Source of the DNA: Beverwykella pulmonaria
Lineage: Eukaryota; Ascomycota; Dothideomycetes; Pleosporales; Melanommataceae
Assembly: GCA_001599595.1 (NCBI GenBank)
Contig: BCHH01000006.1
Coordinates: 2,278,319 to 2,342,318 of the forward strand
Length of the DNA stretch: 64,000 bases
Direction: 5' to 3'
Part shown: positions 46,321-57,258 of the stretch, in pieces
Numbering within the stretch: the stretch's first letter is position 1
How the letters are laid out: each line of letters begins with the position of its first letter
Made by a program: the position numbers and the translations under genes
Notes under the pieces: generated by a model
What the model was told of the DNA's origin: nothing
The model's database searches: none
What the model saw: the letters and a program-made list of their open reading frames with translations, nothing else

Positions 46321-48126
46321 ATGGCCGTCGCACGAGAAGACAGCAATGCCTCAGGGCTCGAAGAGACTACACCATTGATTCGTCGCGATCCCCCAGAGGA
46401 GAAGCATGGCAACAGAGCGGCGCTGTATCGCGCCCTAGTGTGCGCCTTTGTCGTGTCACTGTCTTATGGAGTTACTCAAGTTCCGTATGCAAAAACCCAA
46501 GAAGCCCACAATCCTTAGTCTCTGACGTGCCTTGCAAGAATTCTCTATGTCTTTCGGCTCATGACATGTGAAGCCTACTACGAAAAGCACACTATGATGG
46601 AACCTGATGGCGCAGATGGCTGTGCGAAACGCGAAATCGTCGCTCGCACCGCTCGCTCAGTCTCACTACTCGGGGCTTCGACGACCGTTTTCGGTATCTT
46701 GAATCTCTTCGTAACGGGATGGACCATTAAGAAGCTTGGGGTCAAGCCTGCGCTGATGATCCAAGTTTTTTGGGCAGCTGCTCGACTCACCGTCCAGAAC
46801 ATTGGTGTCATGACTGGCAGCAATGCCGGTGTGATAATCATACAGTCTTCCCAAATACTGACCATCATCGGTGGGCCCAACGGTTACGTTCTTGCGCTGA
46901 ACTCGTTCGTGGCCGATGTGTCGGGGCATGAGGACCGGACTGGAGCGCTCGGCAGGCTTTCAGGTATCATGATGGTCGGCTCTGCTATCGGATTTCTTGT
47001 TGGTGGCATCATCGGTGAGCATTTGGGCATCATAACGCCTTTCCGGGTCGCTCTCGTCCTCTTTTTGCTTTGTACTATGTTCATTTTTCTCTCGCTTCCA
47101 TCCATCACGCCGGACAAGGATGCCGCTCCTGCACGTGAATCTTCTGGACTTAGGCGATACTTTGGACCTCTTCGGATATTTGCACCTCAGAAGTGGACTC
47201 TGGTTAGTGGCCAATCGAGCACGCAATTCGGTGCTCTAGCCCTCGGTGTCGGTGTGTTTCTGGCCATCCTCGCGACTGGGTACATACCCACCCTACTTCA
47301 AATGTACTCAACTAACGAATTCGGCTTCGGAACATCGGCCAATGGACGTCTCATATTCATATACTCGTCTCTGCGCGGTTTGTTCCTCTCGCTCGTCTTC
47401 CCGCGCATCATAGCCATGGGCCGGAAATGGCTCAAGCCCGTTGAAAGGGATGCCACATCCCGTGCCGAAGCTGAACCATGGAAGCCACAAGAAGAAGAAG
47501 CTCTGATGGGGGATATTCCGACATCGCCTTCAGAAATTGAAGCCATGGATTCAATGGACAACGAGGGAGAGCCAACGAACCCGCCTCAGCGTAGCAGCGA
47601 GAGCGAAACTTTTCTCTTTGATCTGATGTACGCGCGTGGCAGTCTGTTTTTGGACTGCGTTCTGACTGGGCTTGCCACGTTTGTGACGCATGGGTGGCAG
47701 CTGTATCTCGTGGCAGTGTTCCTACCGCTCGGCGCAGGAACGGGCGCGGCATCCAAGGGAACCATTCTGCAGATGATTCCGAGTAGCGAGCGTGTTGATG
47801 CGTTGAGTGGGATTACGCTCGTTGAGAACTTGGCGAGGCTTTCAACTTGTATGTCTAAATATCTGTTTAGTAGTGCGGTGTATCTCGGGTTTGATGCTAA
47901 CTCTGCTACAGCCGCCGTCTTTGGTCTGATATTTGCCGCATTTGCTGAAGTGGGGAAGAGCCAGATGACTTTTGTCTGCAATGCTGTAAGTCTGATTGTC
48001 GTCTAACATATATGTGTATATCAGAACAACAGCTGATGTTTGCGATAGAGCGTTGCATTTGTAGGCTTCATTGTGTTGCTTTTCTCGCGTTTTCCGCCAG
48101 ATGGCAGCCAAAGGTCTGATGAATGA
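46321..48126 (+). CDS. MFS transporter (fungal tetracycline-resistance-like group)
   Basis: Four exons 46321-46484, 46539-47848, 47912-47985 and 48049-48126 encode 541 aa. Introns of 54, 63 and 63 nt have CTGAC/CTAAC-like branch sites. The three small introns were placed so that QVP/ILYVFRLMTC, LST/SAVFGLIFA and VCNA/SVAFVGFIV read through, as in this family. Features: acidic cytosolic head ending ETTPLIRRD, a loop with two Cys after TM1 (MTCEAYY...DGCAKREI), TM2 LLGASTTVFGILNLFVTGW, motif-A-like TGALGRLSGIM, TM5 GSAIGFLVGGIIGEHLG, a long acidic central loop (47450-47610), and C-half helices ending in FIVLLFSRFPP. Plasma-membrane transporter of unknown substrate. Upstream of a TauD-type gene in the same direction. 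Confidence 0.86.
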
Positions 48127-48344
48127 GCGATTACTTCGCAGTACAGATAGCATTTCTACGATTTGCTACATCAGTTTCTCTTCAAGAATCAAGAACTTGG
48201 CCGAGGACTTCACACTGATTTCCTCTAGGCAGAGAGTTAGATGCCACCGGATTTGCTTGCACCCCGGTAATGTCTAGGCAACTAGAAACGGGGGAAGAGG
48301 GGTAGACTTCAGCACGATCAAGTATCAGACAAGGCCATCTGCAC

Positions 48345-48380
48345 TGTCACGTAGTGTTGAGCGGCATTGTCACGTAGTGT
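48345..48380 (+). repeat. 13-bp direct repeat TGTCACGTAGTGT, two copies
   Basis: Exact copies at 48345-48357 and 48368-48380, 23 bp apart (about two helical turns), 220-250 bp upstream of the TauD-type start codon and just after the transporter gene. Each is an imperfect palindrome around CACGTAGTG. Confidence 0.7.
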
Positions 48381-48597
48381 GGGGAATCTTGGCTTGATCT
48401 GGGTAGTCCAGGTTCGTTAGACGGGGTTTGATTGGTTGGGCTAACGAGTTGCGTGCTTCCTATACGTCTTACGCAATGATAGTCCGATATGACACTTTTT
48501 TGAAGAACGACTGAACGTCAAGATATAAACCTAAAAGTCATCTCGACATTCAAGATCTCCATTTTTTATATACTCAAACTGGCCTAATACTGTTAAT

Positions 48598-49867
48598 ATG
48601 GCTGTCCAGGAAACCCAGACCTACCGAGAGCCTCTCCAAAAGACTGGCGCCCTCGATAAATTCGAATATGAAGATACTACCCCAATTATTGGTCGCGAAT
48701 TTCTCTCGGTCAACATTGTCGACGATCTACTACAAGCTGAAGATTCGGATAAGCTGCTCCGAGATCTCGCCATCACGAGTAAGCAACTACATCTCCTCTG
48801 CCCAAGCGGGATCACGATTGCAACGCTTCAAAACATTACAACGCTCCTGATGCCATGCAGTCTCTGAACGCGGCGTTGTCTTCTTCCGTGCTCAGAACAA
48901 CCTCACAAACGACCTCCAAAAACAGCTCGTCCACCGCCTCGGCCAGCTAAGCGGGAAACCCTCAACATCGACTTTGCACATTCACCCCGTACTCAACAAC
49001 ACGTCCGAATTCGGCGTCAACGACGCTGAGATAAGCACCATCAGTTCCGTGGCACGAAAAGAAATTTTTAAGCACGACGAGCCACAGCGATCGAAAAGCC
49101 GACACTACGACGCTGCCCAGTGGCACTCAGATATCCAATTTGAACCCGTTCCCGCGGATTACACGTCGTTGCGCCTGACAAAACTGCCACTCACCGGAGG
49201 TGACACGCTCTGGGCGTCTGGCTACGAAATCTACGATCGCTTTTCGCCGGCGTATCAGAAATTTTTCGAAGGACTGACTGCAACCTTCATCGGTGATGGG
49301 TTCATCAAGGCCGCAGCTGCTCAGCCAGAAAGAGTGAAGTTGTATGAGAAGGAGCGCGGGAGCCCAGAAAATATCGGTGTGAAGTTGTCAGCTGTACATC
49401 CCGTGGTGAGGACGAATCCAGTGACGGGGTGGAAGAGTATCTTTGCCCTGGGGCCGTTCCCGAAGTATATCAATGAGTTGAATAAAGAGGAAAGCGATGA
49501 TCTGTTGAAGAAATTTCGCACGGTGATTACAGAGAATCATGATATACAAGTGAGGTTCAAGTGGAGGAATGAGAATGATATCGGTGAGTCAACATCTTTG
49601 TCTGGGTCTTCTTACAAAAGCGCATCATCTAACATGGGAACAGCTATCTGGGATAATCGTAGTGCGTTCCATACCGCGACCTTTGACTATGAGGGGCTTG
49701 GGGAGCGGTTCGGCAATCGTGCTGTTGGCATTGGAGAAGCACCTTACCTGGATCTGAATAGCAAGTCGAGGACAAATGTATTATTGGCAGCAGCTACTGA
49801 GAAGCTGGGTGTGCAAGAGAAGGGACAGGTGAATGGAATTTCAAAGGCGGAGACAGTTTCGGCTTGA
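48598..49867 (+). CDS. TauD/TfdA-family Fe(II)/2-oxoglutarate dioxygenase
   Basis: Probable alpha-ketoglutarate-dependent sulfonate or related dioxygenase. Exons 48598-48778, 48861-49583 and 49644-49867 (introns of 82 and 60 nt) give 375 aa. The first intron was placed so that AITISERGVVFFRAQN reads continuously. The iron site is complete: QWHSDIQF (H149, D151) and the distal His in SAFHTATFDY (H311), followed by RFGNRAVGIGEAPYL supplying the Arg for 2-oxoglutarate. LPLTGGDTLWASGYEIYDRFSP and HPVVRTNPVTGWKSIF are typical for the family. Cytosolic. TATATAC about 30 bp upstream may be the TATA box. Adjacent transporter and a second HxD...H protein suggest a small functional group (inference). 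Confidence 0.92.
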
Positions 49868-50216
49868 GCATGGATGAGCTTGTACTCAAAACTACGAAAT
49901 CGAGGTGGAGGGCCAGCCACTTGTAGTTACTCGTGTGTCTTGTACATGATAATACTTTGACATATTGAATAGACCTATACTGCTACCTTTTTCTAGTTCA
50001 CACATGCTAGGCGAGCTAAATTAACAAAGATCCAGGACGGGTCAGCTGTCTGCCAAGCCCGCTAATCTAGGCATAACTGCGAGAAAAGCGGCTGAAATTG
50101 AGTAGGATTTAACTAAACAATCAACCTCATTTATCGCAGATGCAAAGACGGCCTTTGCCCATAACATTTCACAAGTGCTTTTCACGACGCCTATAACCTA
50201 TCCGAGGTTTTCTAAG

Positions 50217-50951
50217 ATGCCTCATCAACCACCGTGTGCGATTTTTCCGGTACCTATCGCTATTCCACGTATCACATCTGCGACACGGACATCAACATTC
50301 GATTACTACGGCCCGGTTCAGTCTTCACTTGCCTTCAAGGCATCGAAATTCCTTGCTACTATCACCGACGCCGTTGAGCTAGAAGTGGTGTCTGCTATTG
50401 ATTCTTTCGTAATTGCTACGCAAAATGACTGCATTGGCGGAGCTGAGGAGAAGACAGCTTGCTGGTTCACAATCCGTGTCACGAAGCCAACTAAAGAGTT
50501 TGAAGTCCCAAGATGGCACCAAGATGGCCTCATGTTTCCCTACGATGAAGGGCGCAAAGAAGTTGTGAGGAGCAAGTATGCACTCACGTTGCTTGGGCCG
50601 ACTACTCTCATGCTGCAACCAAATGCGCATGTTTTCAGCATATACCAGAGAGGAAAAACACAGCACTATTGGTGGCAGGAGACACATGGTCCAGAGCCCA
50701 TAGAAGAAGACAAAGACCAGGCATACAGTACGTTGCGTCACTGGCTGGCAGATGAGTTCAAAGATGCAATTCGGGTTCGAGTTGGAGACGGCGAAGTCGT
50801 TCGATTTAGTTGGGGACGTGATGATAGTCCTGTGCATTCGGAGCCAGATCTCATATCTGATAGGGTCTTCGTGACTGTGCTATATGGTAGCGAATCCGAA
50901 TTGCGAGGGATGTGTGACTGGAGGAGTGCCGAGTATGGAAAATTCAGCTAG
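50217..50951 (+). CDS. Uncharacterised protein with HxD...H...R signature (2OG-dioxygenase-like)
   Basis: Single exon, 244 aa from the first in-frame ATG (CTAAGATGCC, A at -3). No close family recognised. Residues 99-104 read RWHQDG, giving H101-x-D103. A second His lies at 207 in SPVHSEPD, and R216 in DRVFVTVLYGSE follows nine residues later. This spacing and the beta-strand context (YALTLLGPTTLMLQP; GEVVRFSWG before the His) are what Fe(II)/2-oxoglutarate dioxygenases of the double-stranded beta-helix type show. This is a motif-level inference. No signal peptide. It lies 349 bp after the TauD-type gene, same strand, so the pair may have related or paired functions. Confidence 0.7.
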   Translation: MPHQPPCAIFPVPIAIPRITSATRTSTFDYYGPVQSSLAFKASKFLATITDAVELEVVSAIDSFVIATQNDCIGGAEEKTACWFTIRVTKPTKEFEVPRWHQDGLMFPYDEGRKEVVRSKYALTLLGPTTLMLQPNAHVFSIYQRGKTQHYWWQETHGPEPIEEDKDQAYSTLRHWLADEFKDAIRVRVGDGEVVRFSWGRDDSPVHSEPDLISDRVFVTVLYGSESELRGMCDWRSAEYGKFS

Positions 50952-52633
50952 TGATTTATCAAGGAATTCTCTAGCAGTTATAGAAGTACTATGTAGAGCA
51001 GTTTTGATATTAGTTTTCGCGAATAAATGCTGTTGAGAACGGAGGAGTAGTTAATGATAAACAATTCAAAAGGTGCATCATGGCACTCGCATGTTCTCCA
51101 GAAGCACCGAGCCTAGTTCAAGTTTGACCACGATGCAAGCGTAGTATCTGACGCTGAACGGTTTCTCCAAGCGTGTGAGTGCCAATAGAGGTTTTGGTGA
51201 ACTGTCCAAAATCTCGTACCTTACATCTTTGTATCGGTCGCTGGTACTTTCAGTTTTCTGGAGAACATGATGTTGGATGTGAAGGTCTGCTATGAGTTCA
51301 AAACGGACGAGGAATAGCAGAAAGAGGACTGCAGAAAAGAACTAAATTAGCCCGAGAAGAAGTTCGGCCCTAAACTATCAGTATTATGCGCTAGGATAGT
51401 GTTGGTTTTCTTTGGTGGGGTGAAATTAATTGATATACCATGAAAGCAAACCACGTTCGCTGGAGGTATATTGTTGGCGCTATGTGAAAGCATATTCCCT
51501 AACATGACGTCTTCCACCCAGCAATAGCGAGGTCGCAGAAAAGTGTGGCACCACATAGGGACACCTTCCCTATTATTGTGAGGCCGCGGAGTAGGGTTGC
51601 ATTTGTAAGTGATATCCAGCTTGAAGCTTCCAAGGTATGTGCTAAAAATCCTCAGATGGCATGAGAATTCTCTGTCTCGAGTCGCACGTGTTCTACCATA
51701 CATCCTATTCTAGCTAGCTCCCCTTCATGGGTATATATAGTCGTCGTGCGAGCAGTCAGCTCTTCACGGCTTTCACACTCTTTATACACACTTTTACTCA
51801 TCAGACGATTGATTGCTTCTTCTCATCGTGACATTCTCATAGGTGATGCTGTTAAATCTGTTCGAAAAGGAAAATCCCGGAGATTTATGTAGAATCTTCA
51901 ATCTGGGTGAGAGGAAATTGCTTTATCGGACATTGTAAGCAGAAAGGTGGAGGAAAAGGTGTCAAGATGTGTATTGTATGTGATGTATGTACAGCTGATA
52001 TATATATGACGGACTGATTAGTCAGTGGCATATCCACGTGACAGTATGGTGTCCTGGGCTTACAGACATATAATTTCCCTGGTTAGAATGAGTGAAATTA
52101 GATACCTGAGTACATAAATAAATACAAAGGTTGTTCAATTCATATATTGCAATGTTTAAGATGTTAGATATGTCTGTCTTGAATTATCATCGCAGACCAG
52201 CCAGGCTCTGGTGCTTGACTCTATAATGCCCCAAGTGACGTTTAAAATTCATGGATTTAGGTATAAACTCCTATCCTGTTATTTGAGTTTTTCGATTTGT
52301 CTTGTTGGGATATGGTAGCGATCAATGGAACAGTGAACAGTAAGAGGGCTGGAGATGGCAGGTACGTGTATATCAGAGAAGCGAAGCGGCCTGATTGAAA
52401 CAGCTTTTATAATATCCGATTTCTACAAATCTTCTCATAAAGCTGCAAAGATGACTCGGGATTCTCTATGCTCCCTAGTCCAAGACGGGCGGCTGAGCAT
52501 ACAATTCTTCGGGAAATCACGTAATCGCGTTAGATTGTTTAAAATAGGTCCTAATTATCTCTTCGAATAGCGACGCATAATTTATTATCACCAGTGATAC
52601 GTAAAATATGGCGAGCGTCAACGATTACTGGAT
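50952..52633. other. Intergenic region with a dispersed repeat
   Basis: No gene I trust. A 118-codon minus frame (51347-51703) starts at a real ATG but shows no family. A TATA-like GGGTATATATAG at about 51729 points + but leads to no coding frame longer than about 30 codons. Copy B of the dispersed repeat lies at 51963-52071. The rest is AT-rich. Confidence 0.4.
51963..52071 (+). repeat. Dispersed ~100-bp repeat, copy B
   Basis: Closely matches 59806-59906: CAAGATGTGTATTG, ATGTATGTACAGCT, ATATATATATGAC, GACTGATTAGT, then GTCCTGGGCTTA. It may be a solo LTR or MITE remnant; the core from TGTATGTACAG to GGGCTTACA has TG/CA-like ends. Confidence 0.6.
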
Positions 52634-54426
52634 CTACCGCTTCTTCCATCCCTGAATCTCGTCCAAAGTAAGAACGTAATCAGAACTGTAAACCGATTTT
52701 AGCAGGTCAATGCTATTCCATGCTCCACCGGAGATGAAATCGCCGGACCAAACACAGAAGTAGACCCAGTCAGCTTGATAGGCTTGGAGCAGCGCTGGCT
52801 CCATGACGGAACCGATTTCAGCGGCTGCGATGATCTTCGTATCATTGGCGAGGGCAAGCAGGGAGTTGTAGGTGGCCGAGATGGGCTGTGGCTTAAACTT
52901 AGCAAACATTCTCGTGTCGCACAGTTTGATCAATATCAGAAGATGGTTGAAAAAGGTTACTTACACCATGATCTCCCTGCGAGTAAGTGTCTGCAGAGAC
53001 AATGTCAACAACATCATTCCCGGGATACCACGAAGCAGCTACCGAATTCCAGACCCAAACTAGGTTGTTGATCTTGTGATAGTTGGTCAATCGATCATAC
53101 ACGATGCGATATAATTTCTTTGCTGGTTCAGGACCTTGCGCACCCCACCAAAACCATTTCCCTTCTGCCTCGTGTAACGGACGGAACAAGACCGGGACCT
53201 TTGCTGCTTCGAGCTTCTTCAGCTGCACAGCAATGGTGTCGATGTCCTTGATGAGGAGAGTGTAGTTAGCATTGGTGGTGTCCGCAAGCGCATCTGCGAT
53301 ATTGAAATCCGTAGCAGCGGTGTAGAAGCCTGACCACCAACGCTCTGTTTCGTTGTCGTAAAGACCCACAGGACTTCCCCAATGCCTTTAAAATAGGAGA
53401 AATAAGTCAGTATAGCTCTTCGGTTAGCGGGAGGGAGGATGTTAGGGTACTTCAGTCACGTCTTTTTAAGTGTTTAGGGTCCACCTGAGGATGCCTGAAA
53501 TACCAGAAACACATAGACAAGAGATCGCCTGTGCAGCTCCGAGTTACTTACCACACGAAGGTTACGATGCCGCCCTTGGCAGCCCAGGCGATTGCTTTGT
53601 CAACATCCGTGGAAGAGGCGCCGCGAGAAGTGCGAGACTCGGTGTAGTCTAGACAAGTATCAACGGTGGTTTCATGCAACGGGGAAAGTAGAAGACGCAT
53701 ACCCATGAAGTCAACTCCAAGGATAGCTGGTGTTTTGCCCACATTCGTTGTGACCCAATCAAGTGATGCTTGGTCTTGCTGTCCGGACAGAATTTTCTTG
53801 CCATAGATACTCCCTAGGTACTTGAGCAAAGCCTTGGCATCAGAGTTCGCTTTCGGATTGACGTTCTTCGTTGTCACTTGATGAGGTCCGCGAGCCGCTG
53901 ATGGTGACAAGCTGATGGCATCAATCAGATACCTGACACACATGAGTAATGATATCTTTTGAGTTTAAGAGAATGCACTTTACCACCCCCAGTTGTTCTG
54001 GATTGAAATAGTGTTGGAACCCGCATTCAACAGCATTTGTCCACCAGAAACAGTTGTCCATACTGTCGTCGCGGGAAGCGAGATTTGAGATCCAACAGCA
54101 CCATTCGAGACTACATACGTGTACTTGTCGCCATAAGGACCGTTATACACGATACTGAGATCGTATAATTGGGACTTGGTGACATTGAACGTGAACGTGA
54201 TCTCATCAGTTGCTGTATCGAAGCCCTCAACATAGCCAGTTCCTAGGTACATGTAATTAGTATCTTGCACCTCGCATAGTTGCTTAATCTTACCGGTAAA
54301 ACCAGCAACAGCGGTCGCAACTGTGACCCCGTTCAGAGTAGCTGATTCAGCTTGCAGGGTGGTAGTCTGCGAAGCCACGAGGCTCGCACATCCCGCAAGA
54401 ACACTTACAAGTACTCCTTGCATCAT
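52634..54426 (-). CDS. Secreted beta-mannanase (CBM35-GH26)
   Basis: Endo-1,4-beta-mannosidase attacking mannan hemicellulose outside the cell. Six exons: 54426-54294, 54242-53984, 53932-53703, 53648-53552, 53385-52965 and 52885-52634 (463 aa); one intron is 166 nt, the others 51-79. The signal peptide MMQGVLVSVLAGCASLVAS is followed by a CBM35-type domain (LQAESATLNG, GYVEGFD, YDLSIVYNGPYGDK, GSNTISIQNNWGWYLID), then GH26: KKILSGQQDQAS, ILGVDFMDYTESR, GIVTFVWHWGSP. Putative acid/base E312 is in RPLHEAEGKWFWWG, and nucleophile E403 in AAAEIGS; both are present, so the enzyme looks active. The first of the two adjacent ATGs was chosen; an ATG at 54486 in the leader is unlikely because it would bury the signal peptide. 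A TATA-like box lies 45 bp upstream. Confidence 0.92.
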
Positions 54427-54470
54427 TTTGAGTGTATGGAAATAACCAAAAAATTTTTGAGGAGGATTTA

Positions 54471-54478
54471 TTATATAT
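54471..54478 (-). promoter_or_regulatory. TATA-like box of the mannanase gene
   Basis: On the minus strand ATATATAA lies about 45-52 bp upstream of the ATG at 54426. Position and composition are the only support. Confidence 0.35.
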
Positions 54479-56483
54479 GCTCCCATTCGTCTATTCAGGG
54501 AGTTTTTCCGACAAGCCTAGTCTCCGCGCTTTCATTTGAACATTGTCGTTTCCCCGGAATTTCTGGTTTTCTACGGCCAACTACCGTCAAGTAAAAACTG
54601 CTTGTGGGTCGATATCAAGGAACATATATGGATATTGTGAGGATCCGGAGATGATGCCGGGTTCCCGGATCTTGGGCCAATATCGAACAGATTGAAGGGG
54701 CTGTATAGCCGCCTCGGAAAACCACCAATAAGCATTCGGAGGCCTCGTCATGGTTTTTCTCATCTTAATATTTTTCATCGGTTATTCAGAGTGAGAGAGC
54801 ACTCGATACGATGGATCTCATGTTTCGTGGATGAGGTTCAGTTGGGTAGAAGATTGGAAGTTGTTGCTACTAGCCTTCCGTAAGAGGCTAGCGCATGAGC
54901 AATATTGCACCTTCAAGCACTCTATCGTCTGGATCTCTTGATGGTGTATAGCCTGTCTTTTCTCCTCTCAAATTTATCCCTCTGCCATCGTCTTGTCTTC
55001 TGGTTCTTTCATACCATCTCTACAATCAAGGTGAATGTTCCCTTTACACTTCAGCGCCGTCCCGGAAGCTCAACTGTTGCGACTCGCTCAAAAGTGAGCC
55101 GTAACGGGTCAATTTGTTGTTACATTTCTGTGTACTATGTTACGTTTCATTAATGTACGTAATATGTATATAATCCCATTACTATGCCCGTTTAGGTTAA
55201 TTAAGAACGAATCCAGCCTTTTATGAACACCTTTATATCACGTGATTAGAGTGTACACATAATATGTGTTTTACGCAGTATGTAGGATTGAAAAGCCTAG
55301 GCTACGGAAGCTCCTGGAGTACTTGAAGCAGCTTCAAGAGACTCTCTTCGAGTCGCCAGAAACTGAGGAGGAAGTAAAGTTGAGGGAACAGTTCAAAACC
55401 CTGCAAACCATATTTGACGTTGTTGCAGTTTTCAAAGATGCCCTTATGGTAAAGCCTGCTACCCTAGGTGCGCATCCTACTTTGTGGTAGGATAATATTG
55501 AGATTTCCGATCCTTCGCATCATACAGAGGCGTCCGCATATTTAAGGTTGATATTTATGCTCTCTTCTACAAGCCGAAAGACCAGATTGGGGATTGTAAA
55601 TTAGGCCGAGTTGGGTTGAACATTTCATACTGTAACCAAAAAGACGTCTTAATAATAGAGATATATATGTATACTGCTTAAACATACATTCGTTATTTTA
55701 TTGAAATTTCGTTGATGAGCAGATAAAACAAGGGGTAGACACGAGGATCAGCGTCTAATCTATGGTGAAACCTTCTCTATATCACAAGAGCAATACTTCA
55801 CGGAAAAATTGACTCCTGTTAATTAAAACGTGGTTGGCCGTGTGATAAAGCTCAAAGAACTGATTGTATTTGCTATAATATCGCCAGGTAGGATTCGAAT
55901 TTTCTTCGAGTGGGACAGAGAGAAGACACATACGGCAGCATAGCATAGAGAATGAGATTATACACGCGAAAGTAAATATGGATGAAGAGGTGAGCGGAGT
56001 TAACACGATAGGCAGCTTGCCTCGAGAGTTGATGTTCAAATCAGGTTAAATCATGGCAACGATCCGGCCTCAAAATGAAGGAAACAATTCTACATGTTTC
56101 AAACTTGTTTCGAGATTTCGGATGCAGTTCGCTACGGTGCACGTCTCTACATATCCTCCTCAACCCGAACGATTCATTCGCTTCGTCAGTTCTTCCATCG
56201 ACTCAGAATATATCATGTGTCACGATTGCAGAGGGATGGAAGTGGAAGCTAAAAGTGATGTATATTGAGGGGCATCGAGGCTCTATATATATGTAGCTGA
56301 TGTTGGCGTCATCCAGCTAAACCACGACACGTGAAATCACGGTTCGAAGTCGTTTGGAGAAGCTATGCTCAAGAGATCTCTTTGAAGTAGAGAATTAAAG
56401 AGTGAATTACTTTTTATAGAATAACCAGCTTCTATAGCGTTGGTAATATGAGATAAAACATAGCGTCTTTGTTCCCACGTCTA
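54479..56483. other. Intergenic region with a short decayed frame
   Basis: No intact gene. The + frame at 55266-55490 (GTG start, no ATG) reads RLRKLLEYLKQLQETLFESPETEEEVKLR in pieces and ends in GAHPTLW then TAG. It looks like a helical piece of a larger protein without start or continuation, so I treat it as a relic. Surrounding DNA is AT-rich. Confidence 0.35.
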
Positions 56484-57258
56484 TTAGTTATTCGCCTTTC
56501 CCTTTCCACCTAGTAGTGCTGCTAATCCGCCTGCACCTCCAGCTGCAGCGCCTGCAGCGCCTCCGGCACCTTTAGCAGCATTGCCACCATTGGCCGCCTT
56601 GTTCGAGCCTGTCACTGTTCCTCCATTAACGCCGCCGGTTGGGCTGACATTGTTCTTAGCTTTCGCTGCCTTTTGCTGGTACTGTTTCAAAGTCGTGCCC
56701 TGGGCAGCCTAAAGAATTTGTCAGCTTTGACGCCAGAAAGAGTTAGTTATCCGAAGGATTCACTTACTGCAGCGGGAGGGTTGATAACCATGACCATACC
56801 TTGCTGACAATGCTGAGCCTGAGAACAATATATGTACATTGGCTGAGTATCAGTAACAGGCATGCTGAATACAGGCATGTTGCCAGCGCGAGCATTGACG
56901 ATGTTGTTCTTGGCCTTGCCCTTCTTTCCCTTACCGCCGGCTGCGGCAGCAGAGGGCACTGGCTGGAAATCAGAGAATACAGCATTGTTCTGAGGTTTGC
57001 ATGGCGTGTTCGCGTTCGATGAGACAACGCTATGGTTCTAAACGTGCATTATGTCAGTATACTATTGTGCAGTGTTGAGGATGACCAATGCCTTACCGCG
57101 CTGACAAAGTTGAAGTTGACAGTATCTCCAGGCTGGGCAGTGAGTGTATTGGGAGTGAATGTGAATTGATTGTTTGCGCCAACAGTGACCTGCATTGTTG
57201 CGGCAGAAACAGCCAAGCTCTGGGCGAGAACCGCAAAGGCGATGCTAGTGAACATCAT
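56484..57258 (-). CDS. Secreted cupredoxin (blue-copper-like) with low-complexity tail
   Basis: Three exons 57258-57097, 57037-56768 and 56708-56484 (introns both 59 nt, phase 0) encode 218 aa. A signal peptide covers about 1-19 (MMFTSIAFAVLAQSLAVSA), then the cupredoxin fold: MQVTVGANNQFTFTPNTLTA, QPGDTVNFNF, NHSVVSS. The four type-1 copper ligands appear to be present: H56, C125, H130 and M135 (YCSQAQHCQQGM). The domain is of the extracellular serine-rich/plastocyanin-like fungal type. Unusual: a basic insert GGKGKKGKAKNN at about 88-99 between the first His and the Cys, and a Gly/Ala/Asn/Lys-rich tail from exon 3 ending GGKGKANN, with no obvious GPI signal. Likely cell-wall or extracellular; electron transfer or copper binding is inferred. 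Confidence 0.87.

Noticed and set aside
51347..51703. 118-codon minus frame starting at a real ATG
   Set aside because: No family, no signal peptide, no splice pattern, AT-rich surroundings; insufficient support.
55266..55490. Helical 74-codon frame resembling part of a STAND-type helical region
   Set aside because: No ATG, ends abruptly, resemblance too vague to annotate.
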